From Neurospora intermedia (lineage: Eukaryota; Ascomycota; Sordariomycetes; Sordariales; Sordariaceae): 64,000 nt of DNA. The DNA lies in assembly GCA_037102815.1 (NCBI GenBank), contig BTPP01000007.1, forward strand, positions 2,790,001-2,854,000, read 5' to 3'. The translations under genes were made by a program, and so were the position numbers. How positions within the stretch are numbered: position 1 is the first letter of the stretch; each line of letters starts with the position of its first letter. Of the stretch, positions 54,718 to 64,000 are shown piece by piece. A model generated the notes under the pieces. It was not told where the DNA came from, searched no databases, and saw only the letters and a program-made list of their open reading frames with translations.

Positions 54718-57700
54718 GATGGAGATTGAAAAGTTGGTCTCAAATCAGTGATGTGAAGTGAGGTAAGGACTTGGATGTACGTAGAGTTTCGCTTTACGTA
54801 TCAGGGGAGGAGGAGCACCCAGGATTGGGTCCGGTGCCTTAATATCTGAGACAAAGAGGAAGAAGGAGCAAAATCAATGGTGGACATCTCAGTCCACACG
54901 GAGCCTCAACATGCCCTGGTCTGCTTTCTCGCGTCCACTAGGTATCGCTGAATGGTCAAACATTGAGCTAATCCATGCGGCCATGGCAGAAAGCAGGAAT
55001 TGGTTGCAGCGGCTGGAGGAAAAAAGAAGCAAGCCTGAAGCCGCTAAGGACATTTTGGAAACGCGGCGTGAAGGCCGCATGCTACACTACCACCGGTATG
55101 CATGGGATGGAATCTAGCTCGGCAGGCTGTGTAAAGAATTCTGGTGGTCCTTTGGCCTGCATGCGTGTAAACAACGGTTTGCTTTGCCTGATGTCATGCT
55201 CTGCATGTGCCGGCTTCAGGGCCACGTCACTCGTCCAAAATGGAGAACTGCTTCACGATAAAGATTCTTCTTCAGCTGAAACTAGGGTGGAGTACAGCAA
55301 CTTGAACCCTCTGTGGACGATATCCGATGATCCGGGAAGCTATAGTCTCCCAGAGTTGGGCTGCAAGGATCACGACCTCGTTGTTTGCTCCTGTGAGGCT
55401 TAAGTTCCACGGAAAAGATTGTCGGTAGATCCTCTAGCCGTTAGGCTTCAACGTTGACCAAGGCAAGCGGATCAGCTGCCCCATCCTTACCGTTCCACCG
55501 ACCTATAGGACGGAGTGCCAACAACCGTTGGGGTGCCGAGAAAGCGACCCAGATAACGCGATTCCAAACAGCCTATGTAGGCCAAGGCACATGTCACCTC
55601 CGGCAACCCAGATTAGTGGTTAAGGTTAGTTCCGGGGGTGCAGGAGACCGGTGAGAGGCCCCCGGGTGTGAAGGAAAGTTCAACGCTTTGGAAAAGAAAG
55701 TGGGTTTGAGCTCTTGTTGCCGTACTTAAAACAATAACATTTTGGTGATGACCTGCGGTCGCGAGAGTTGGCGCGGTTTTGATGCCAAGAGTTAGGTCTT
55801 GGCTGAGCTTGGCTCTAATCGTGTATGGACCCACACGTGCCGTATGGCCGGGAATCGAGCACAATCGCTTTTATCCGGGTCGCGAAAAAGGCTTCTTTTC
55901 AGCTCGAAACATCCATCTCCATGTTTCATTCGGAACCCCCTGCGTGAGGGACCGTCGATTGGTTTTGCGCTACTGCATGCAGTAAACAAACATTTTTTTT
56001 TTTCACCTAGAGAATGCTTCGTCAACACAGGATGCTCCTAGGAGTCGATCAACGGAGCGAACTCCATGCCCTCCCAGTGATCCAGTCCAATTGAGGCCCT
56101 TGACCTTTCCCAGCATCAAACACTAACTACACTAATTCGATGACCTGCTTGGTGGATAATGCAGGTTTCTGGCGATCCTATGTACTGCAGTTGAACCCTG
56201 GAGGTTTTATACAGTCTTTACCCCTGCACTTGCAACCCCCCCTCGTGCTAAAATTCTACTAAAGCATTTGCAACAACAGGGGTCAAGTTTTGGTGGGAGT
56301 GAACACTTATACCCTTTTATCGGGGCTTTTAGACCCACTTATCCGCTCCGTTAACGGTCCTTCAATGGCCTGAGCTCCTCCTTTGGTCTGTGTACTGAAT
56401 CTCCCTTTTGCGAATCCCATACTTTATTGCAAGAAAAATCGCTGCCGGAATCGTGTTGCACTAACAGGGGTTACGACTGTATCTCTTTCTCCCAGCCAGC
56501 ATTGCGCTAATGTCTTCTGAGGTTGAACTGCGGCACAACGCTTTTACATACATGTAGCATTACGTCAGATGTCATCCGCACGCCAACCACATCCACAGCC
56601 GCAAACTTTTTTGCTTCGATCTACAGTTTTGGTGCGGAGAAGGAGGAGCAAGCATGTGATCCCGGAAATCTTCGAGCCGGACTGACACACACACTCTCTC
56701 TCTCTTCTCTGAGGATGAAGATACGTTGAGAGCAATGATGTCAAGCACTTTACTACATGGTAGTTGTGAAGCCGGTAAATGCAACTCTTATCATCGTCTC
56801 CGTGTCGACTTCTCACTATCTACACTCGTTAACCACTCAGCGTGTTCGCTCTGCTGTTCATGCAGTCAGTGTTTGCGTCGCGGGTTGACCATTAGAATCA
56901 GTTGACTGTATGCTGTCTGTGCCAGCTCTGCGCCTGAAACGCCGCCACATCGAGTTCATGTTGTATTACTTCGGCCCTAGCAGCAGACCCCCACCAGAGA
57001 ATAATGTTTGCCGATGCCATCTAGGCGCTCTTATTATAATAAGCCCTAGGTGTCCAAGTTGAAACTTCTCCTAGGGAAGAAGTCGATTCGAGAATTAGTA
57101 CTGGCGCTCAACAAGATTTTTCGAATTTACCTATTTACTAAAGTAAACTAGTAGAGTCTGAAGTAGCCGGGTAGGATAAGCCTCGGATACGCTCTGGTAA
57201 CGGGAACATGATTCGTAAGTTTTATAGTTTCTACGACGACGAATTTAAAAGAGTGTGTCCTTTTCATTTTCGAGACTAGAATACCTAGGTATTGATGTTG
57301 ATGTAACGATACTTGCGTTTGTTGGGTCGATTGATTCAAGTATGAAAGAAGGATGAGACCCCAAGGATCCGGCTGACTATACCTTACCCAAACGATGCAA
57401 GTTTTGATGGGGAATAAGTTGTTTCTATAGCGGAACCGAAAACCCCCTGGACCTCCATGTATGTCTAAACCACTCTCAGAAGATCATGAAAACACACACA
57501 CAACTCCATTGACTTCATCCGCTGACTTTCATTGTTCTTGTCCGGCCCTACGACAAATTTCACCAGGCTCCAGCGGTCTTCGTCGACGATAGATCTTGGC
57601 CTGAGACAACATAAAGGGCACCATCTCCCAAGCTGCCAGGGAAACGAATCTCCTGCCACTCCTTGTCCCAGATCTGGCTCAGTAGGCCTTCACCAGGGAT

Positions 57701-58342
57701 GACACTCGCAGGATACCTGCCGTTATGGCGCCATCTATAGGGTTTGCTGAATAGGGGAAGAAACTGCGCCACGAGATCAGGGTGGCGTTGCGAGGTCGGT
57801 GTTAAGGGTCTGGTTCCTCGAAGAGATTTCTGCCATCAGCCCACCCAAGATGGAGGCTGTCCATGGGCTATTTGAGGAAAAAATGGGGGAAGGGGGGATG
57901 GTCAAAGAAGGTGGCCACATATATCTCGTCGTGTTTCCTTCGATGGATGAAACTCAGCCCATGGTGACATGGTTTGAGAGAGATACCTAGACTCAGACAC
58001 AGGGCATGAAACTTTGGTATCTTCTTCGGCATATAATTGAAAGGGTCGGAATACCTCCCGCAGCTGATTGGTAAAAAAAAAAAAAAAAAAAAAAAAGACC
58101 AGAGTCCGATCCGAATTGTGACTGAGAATCTTTTATGAAGATTCCTTTGCAGAGCCTATACTCCGCATAACCAAAATAGTAGGACAAACCAGCCATCTAT
58201 CCCACCCAGTATCCAGATAGCCCCTGTTGTCCAACCCAAACATTCCCTTCACCCACCAACTCCAACCAGAAAAAAAAGAATGATCATCATCATTATACAT
58301 TAACACAATTCATCCTTGACTCTACCCCCAAGTTCGGTGAAC
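54718..58342. other. Gene-poor stretch
   Basis: Begins with the promoter of the 409-residue gene. The frame at 54911-55117 (MPWSAFSRPLGIAEWSNIEL) is helical-looking but short and unsupported. Otherwise there are only short overlapping frames. An A24 run lies at 58073-58096. No RNA gene or mobile element recognised. Confidence 0.45.
58073..58096. repeat. Poly-A tract, 24 A
   Basis: An uninterrupted run of 24 A in intergenic DNA, about 250 bp beyond the 3' end of the MARVEL-like gene. Confidence 0.9.
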
Positions 58343-59169
58343 CTAAGGATTACGGCTCTCAAGCTCGTATCCGTAATGCTGACCACCTTGCGCCGGCGCG
58401 TCATAGTAAGTTGGCTTAGGATATTGCGTCGTTGCTGGTGCTTCGACAGGCGCGACTCCCACGTTGTAGGGGCTAGTAGGATACTTCTGCGCAGAAGGTT
58501 CAGCCTGGATGGCATAGGCTTGAGAAGCGTAGGCCGTGTCTTCAGCGTAAAAGCCTTGATTGATGGCGGGGTTGACTGCCTTAACGTAGCCGTTGCCGCC
58601 AGCGCCGGGATTGAGGTCGCCCTTCCGGAATCGGTGGTAGATGACGGAAGCGTAGATGAGCATGCCGACGAAGGAGATTCTATTTGTGGAGGTGCGTGAG
58701 TTAGTATTTGCGACAGCCAGATAGTAGTACTTGGGCAACGGCAAGAAAGAGACGAAAGTAACTGAACTTACAGGATCACGATTGCGAGAATGATGGTACC
58801 TGCAGTCCTAGCACCAATGACAGCCAAAATAAAGAAAACCACCCAAATGGTCGTCTGCACGACGTTTGTGATCAAAAAGAACTTGGGGCTCAGGGTGCGC
58901 CGCCCGCGCTTGATGATGCACACAATGTCCAGCACCAAACACAAAAAGACGAGCGTCATGCAGACCGCCACGATAGCAATCGCTGTCTTGACCGTGGTGT
59001 CACCGAAGTAGCTTTCTAAGTTGTCCTGTCGAATGGTGATGGCGGCGATCACGAGACCGCACGCGCCCAGCTCGAGAACCATGATGATGACCCGGAATAC
59101 CCAGAAGGGAATTATGACGCGCTTGAGGAAGGGCGATGAGTCGCCGACTACGTAGGGTGGGGGAGGCAT
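58343..59169 (-). CDS. MARVEL-like four-TM membrane protein, 244 aa
   Basis: Exons 59169-58772 and 58679-58343. The 92-bp intron (gtaagt...atactaac...aatag) joins in phase 2 inside the fourth helix (AIVILISFVGMLIYASVIYH). The start MPPPPYVVGDSSPFLKRVII is the first ATG of the frame that precedes TM1; 32 further upstream codons are Arg/Thr-rich and lack hydrophobic character. Hydrophobic helices lie at about 24-46, 61-86, 97-119 and 124-146. The cytoplasmic tail is Tyr/Ala/Pro-rich with repeated Y-x-x motifs (GFYAEDTAYASQAYAIQAEP). MARVEL-type proteins act in membrane apposition and vesicle or plasma-membrane organisation. The exact role is unknown. Confidence 0.85.
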
Positions 59170-61747
59170 GGCCGCTGCTGGTCTTCTTCTTCTTCTATAA
59201 CATTCGTGTGTTGTTTGCTGTCTGTCTGTAGATATTTCGACCAGTTGTGTAGGATAGCGAGTCAATCGGTCTCAATACGGGTATTTTTTTCCGTAGATGT
59301 GATCTTTCCAAGTAGCTTTGTACGTTGGCTCAGGATATAGGCGTCGTTGTCGTTGTTTTTTGTCGTCGTCGTTTCTTTGTTTGTTGGAACGAAGGAGGAG
59401 GGGAGGGCGATGAACTCAATCTCGATTCAACCACACAAATGTAACGCAATCTCGACTTTACGAAAAAAGAGAAAAGCAGAGCAGGTTCAATGGCTTGTTT
59501 CTGTGCCAGTGAATCGTCAGCTTATAAAGGGAAAGAAAAGGAACAGAAGTATGATGAGACTGAGTGATCTAGGTTGCCCCAAAACAAGGTTAGGGGACCC
59601 TGCAGCAGCCTAGCCACTCCCCGCAAGGTTCACGTTAAAATCTATAAAAAAAAGAGAGGAAAGACATCCCAAAGTGGCCAAGCTCTCAGTCGAACACAGC
59701 GCTTGAGCTGAAGAGAGGCCAATCATAAGTTTCCACCGCCAATTACTGTCACCCTGTCGCTTCTCTAAGCCCCCCTGCTAAAAGCTTGGTAGCGTACCTA
59801 TTGGTCAATTTTCTTGTTCCCGTCCTTGCCCTGGCTTTCTTTGTTCTCCCGTCCTTGCTGCCTGGGCCTGGAACGGGAACGGCCCAGCCAAGGGGGGAAG
59901 GAACAAGCGCGATTGCGGCGCGGGCTCCGTCACTTCAGGGACACCTATCTTGGACCTCACAGGCAGAGCAACAAAATCAACAATGCTGCCGCTGGAGGCG
60001 ATGCTCGCTTAATGCTTGGTGCCTGAGGGATTGCCAAATCCTGTTCTTATCCTGGGATACCCGTCTCCAGTTCCTCGATACACTATCCAATCAAAATTGA
60101 GAAAGAGAACAGCCATAGGTAGGTAGCCTGCAGCATCCGACATCCGTGTCATGTAGAATCCTCCATGCCTGCCATGCAGGTGATACAAACAGATGGGATC
60201 CAGTTGGAATCCTGACCCGGGTAGCAACCGATACACAACAGACCCGAACACTTGAGATCCGAGTTTGTGGCCTTTGAGAGTGGTATGAGAAAAGGGGGGA
60301 CACGGCACAGCGAGGAAATCCGAGTTTTTGACATTCCCTCGTGTTTTTTGTCAAATCACACCGGTCGGTCATCCTGTCCTTTGGCATTCCACCACCACTG
60401 ACCGCAAAAGAGAACCTTGACAGTTACCTTAATCAACGCTATCTGTTTGGACACCTGCACAAATCCATGAAAAAGGATTTACCGTTTTTTTTTTCTCAGG
60501 GCAGTGAACGCCTTGGCATCACCAGCACACATAGGCAGCAGCATACGTAGCTAAGCACCAAGCGTAAGCGCTATGTATTGGATCGTACGTCGTACCGTTG
60601 CTCCACTGCCATTCTAGGAATGTAACTCGCCAGCCCAGTGGCTGAGACGAGAACTTGGCAGCACTACAAGAAAACATAACCCCAAAACACCAAAAGAATA
60701 CCTACTACGGCGATACCTAGGTAACTTTGTGCGGAAAGAAAAGGACCTAGAATGGAGGAGGCTCTGCTTCGATCCGTCTGTCTGACTGCACTATTCATTA
60801 CTGTGTGTAAACCGACCGACCGACCGACTGGCATCACTCTATCCAGTCTCGAGGCATCTCACTCTGCCCCTGAGGAGTGTTAGCTGATTGATGCCCCGAG
60901 TCTAACTCGATGTGATTGTTGTTCCATGTGAGGAACCGCAGATTTTGAAAAAAAATCTTACGTCAACTCCGATCAACATGGTGATCCGTTGCGGATGACA
61001 CACGGATTACGCCCCACGGGAGCTGGGTGATCTACTTGTAGAGCCAACCTATAGCATGACAGATTCTCACCATGTCATATAGATTAGACGATGTCATAGT
61101 CTAGTGTACAGACAAACATGAAACTGCACGGAGAAAACGCGAAATTTGGTGCTCAACGTTGATTGATCATATTCAACCCTTTTGATTCTCTCGGATACCT
61201 TTATGAACCTCCAACTCACACTATGACACGAACGGCCTAACTACCAGCAAAGGAGGTGCTGACATGAGAAAACAAACTTTGTTCTGTATCTCTGGGGGGG
61301 GGAAAAATGGAAAAAAAAGTGAAAAATTGGTATCCCTACGTGACGTAAACCATCGCAGCGGTAACTTGGTCTTACTACCAAAACGGCTTTCTATCCGTTG
61401 AGTACGGCGGTGGCACAGGGTGCTGTGGCTGCTGCTTGGGTAAGATCGAATCGTATCGTAGGGCTGACGGGACTAAGTGAGACTGCCACATACCAGTTCC
61501 GCACGCTGAACGGATACAGTCACCACCGAGATTGATAATTGAACTAGGCAAAACATCAACCTTAATTTCTGGATATCCTCTGGTACCTCATGCTAACAGT
61601 CCTCTAGTATGTTCCCGCATACAGATATCTTGGTAAAGCCCGTCATCAATCCCAGGCAAATTTCTGCGCGTAACCACCCTTAATGAGAAGGCAGGCCAGC
61701 TACCAAGCGATTCGAATCAGCAACCCAAATTCCCTTCCACTTGCTCT
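59170..61747. other. Intergenic, no gene seen
   Basis: Starts with the promoter of the minus-strand MARVEL-like gene; gtcgtcgtt-type triplets lie near 59343-59375. A short ccga repeat occurs around 60813-60829. No convincing coding frame. Confidence 0.45.
60813..60829. repeat. (ACCG)n microsatellite
   Basis: Four tetramer units (accgaccgaccgaccga) in intergenic DNA. Confidence 0.7.
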
Positions 61748-63152
61748 CTACTCAAACCGATCCTCATCGGCATAACCATAAGCCAACCCCAACACCCACC
61801 CATCCGCCTCCTTTTCTCCCTTCGGATTGACCCCTCCCCAAAGCACAACCCCCTTTCCGTCCAAACATCCCGACGCCGCCAATAGCCCTCTCGGTCCGGG
61901 ATGCACCTTACCCTCCGCCGCGGCCTCCATTTTCTGCTGAGTCGGCACCAGCTCCGCCTCCGCCCAGCTGAACTTACCCGACTCAATCCCCTTTGGCATC
62001 AGCTTGTCGCGAATCACATCCTTGGCCGCAGCACCCGTGAACCCGTGCGACGGCAGTTGGAGGGACCAGATGTCGGCATAGTATTTCTCTTCTTCAGGTG
62101 ATGAAGTATCAGACTCGCCGACCGCGTCCGAGGAGATGCCAAACATGTAAATCAGATAGGAGCGGCCGTAGCCGGTATGGATGGGCACCAGCGCACCTCC
62201 GACGCGCGGTTGCGGGCCGGGCGTGAGCGGGTTAATTGGGTAGTTGATGGATTGCCAAGTGAGTGCGCCGGGCTTCTCGCGTTCGGTGGTGGACTTGAGG
62301 AGATCGAGGTGATTGATGGTGCCGCTGAGCTTGGGCGAGTCCGGGCTGGCGCTGATGGTGTAGAGAGTTGTGTTGGCGTAGGCGGCGGCGAGAGGTGGAA
62401 AGGGGGACTTGGGGAGGGTGGTCCACGCGTTGCGGTCAAAGCTGTAGAGCCATGTTTCTGTTTCGCTGCCGTCTGAGCTTGATGTGTGACCTCCGTGGAG
62501 GATCAGGAAGTTCTGCTTGTCATCGGCAAAGATGTGGTGACCGTAGCGCGGCACCAGCTTCACCCCTAGTTGCGTCTCCCCTTGCAGCTTTGTCCACTTC
62601 ATATGCTCCGTGTCCCAGAGCCAAAGACAGTTGTCTTCCTCGATCGGGTTGCCGTGCTCGTCGCATCCGCCGTGGACGACAACCGAGTTGCCCCAGGCAC
62701 ACGCGGCATGTTTGGTGCGAGGTGCGGGTATGTATGTCTCGCCGGTCTTTGCCTCGATCAAGGGGAACGCGGGAAAGTGATCGTGGATCTTCTCGGCACC
62801 GGTGTTTTCTTTGCTCGGGAGAAGAATGGCATGGACATCGCTGTTGCAAAGCTTGCCGTCGACATCTTCGCCGCCAAAGATGTAGGCTTTATTACCGATG
62901 GTGGTGATGGTATGATTGGATCGGGCAAGGGCTCGCCTGAAGGAATGCAGTACGATTAGTAGGTGGTTCCTTGTCGAGAAGGGGGGAGAGAGAGCGCGCA
63001 TACTCGGTGGGTTCTGATGTCGCCCTCGCTAGTTGTGTGAGAGACACTTTCAGCGGCTGTGTTGGAGCGGCGACGGCGACTGCAGCTCCGACTTCGACGC
63101 CTGTTGCCACGATCTGCTCGGCAACCAGAGCACCGGCTGCAACTTCGGCCAT
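61748..63152 (-). CDS. Kelch-repeat beta-propeller protein, 445 aa
   Basis: Exons 63152-63004 and 62936-61748. The 67-bp intron (gtatgc...ctactaat...ttcag) joins in phase 2 to give TSEPTERALARSNHTITTIG. Kelch motifs are seen as Gly-Gly blocks at the ends of successive blades: AYIFGGEDVDG, VVVHGGCDEHGN, FLILHGGHTSSSDG, YLIYMFGISSD and VVLWGGVNPKGE. Trp residues sit at blade positions, for example LWLWDTEHMKWTKLQG and TWLYSFDRNAWTTLP. The N-terminal ~45 residues are Ala/Val-rich (MAEVAAGALVAEQIVATGVE). There is no catalytic or BTB/F-box partner domain, so it is probably a scaffold or adaptor. The start is the first ATG of the frame that splices correctly; 21 upstream codons are open but begin at a non-ATG codon. 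Confidence 0.9.
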
Positions 63153-64000
63153 TGTTTCTAAGGATCTGGGTGGGTGAAGTTTGTGAGCTTTGCGATTCCT
63201 GATTATTCTCGGCAAGAGTGCAGCAAAAAAGGCAGATAATTTCTGGAAGCTAATGTCAAGGAAATGGTTTATTATCTTCCAGAGTGCTTCCCTGGAATCG
63301 GCTTGTGTATGATTCTACTACAAGTAGCGGTGTTGTTTGTTGTTTGTTTTTGTTGTCTTGCACAGATGGGACGGGAGGAGCTTCAGACGAACGCCTGTGA
63401 CGTCAGAGTGGGGTACAAGCGCTTATCGTCCGTGATTACCCCTGACTAAAACCTTATCGCGAACGAAAAGTCCCATGAGCCCCGGTCTGCTACACAGACA
63501 GTTCACAATCTACACTAACTCATAGGCAGCATCGCGCGAGGAGAAGAGAACAAAAGAAAAAAAAAAGCCAAAAAAAAATAGAGAACGTTGAGAAAGCCAC
63601 TTGGTGCAAAAACGAGTTACCCGCTTAGGTTAGTAGTTATGCCCGCTGGCGATAGGGATGTTGAGATGGGTATACTGTATCTCACCAGACATCTCCGAAT
63701 CTCTCTTCCCCGCAATATTTCCCAACATGATGATGAGCTGACAGAGGGACAGATTGCCAAGAACATCGATTCATTACTCGTATTACATTATCCTCAACAC
63801 TATAGAAAAAGCAAACACATCGGGTATAATGTCATCAAACAATAACTTCAAAGTCGTGACACAATGCCTGAACCTGCACCGTTCCCCCTTTTACAACTAT
63901 TCACCTTTTTTGATATCCAAACCGCCCATTAAATGTAAAAAAAACTTCTTTTTCTTCCCCTTTAGAAGACCAGGCCCTTGTTCTGCTTGACATTGTCGAG
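63153..64000. other. Intergenic to window edge, no gene seen
   Basis: Promoter region of the minus-strand Kelch gene, then A-rich strings (about 63556-63580) and short frames without motifs up to the window end. Confidence 0.45.

Overview
This window is nuclear DNA from a filamentous ascomycete, most likely a Sordariomycete close to the Neurospora/Sordaria/Podospora group. The reasons are: short GT-AG introns (51-148 bp) with CTAAC/CTGAC-like branch sites in most genes; ATG contexts of the CAAAATGG/CACAATGA type; an intron-containing tRNA-Asp; and recognisable fungal proteins (Nop9, a Gap1/Sar1-type RasGAP, phosphoketolase, MARVEL-like membrane proteins). The placement is inferred from protein content and I cannot name a species.

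Layout. 0.5-0.8 kb: a 71-residue secreted peptide gene. 2.4-3.5 kb: a four-helix membrane protein. 4.8-6.7 kb: a membrane-anchored alpha/beta-hydrolase-like protein. 7.7-10.0 kb: Nop9, convergent with a SET-domain protein at 10.4-11.3 kb. 11.9-12.4 kb: a DUF1772/anthrone-oxygenase-like membrane protein. About 13.0-13.5 kb: a frame-broken polysaccharide deacetylase remnant. 13.9-14.9 kb: an unrecognised 332-residue protein. 15.7 kb: tRNA-Gly(GCC). 21.0-23.6 kb: a five-exon RasGAP. 27.7-30.2 kb: phosphoketolase. 30.6 and 31.2 kb: tRNA-Asp(GTC, with intron) and tRNA-Lys(CTT). 37.4-38.8 kb and 40.4-41.7 kb: two low-complexity conserved/hypothetical proteins. 43.4-44.3 kb: an unrecognised two-exon gene. 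46.8-47.1 kb: a 102-residue basic protein. 53.1-54.7 kb: a five-exon gene resembling the helical N-terminal region of fungal STAND/NLR-type proteins, but without any NTPase domain. 58.3-59.2 kb: a MARVEL-like protein. 61.7-63.2 kb: a Kelch-repeat protein.

The genes look like independent housekeeping and accessory loci. I see no operon-like or biosynthetic cluster logic. About half of the window is gene-poor (notably 15.8-20, 23.6-27.6, 31.3-37.4, 47.1-53.1, 54.7-58.3 and 59.2-61.7 kb). These stretches hold homopolymer runs, including two long poly-G tracts 380 bp apart, microsatellites, and one small direct/inverted repeat structure. I recognise no intact transposon, virus-derived element, CRISPR array or rRNA gene.

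No clearly undescribed system is demonstrable from the sequence alone. The best leads are the stand-alone NLR-N-terminus-like gene, a SET protein whose NHSC motif reads NSSC, the tiny cysteine-free secreted peptide, the deacetylase remnant, and a RasGAP intron that keeps the frame open when retained.
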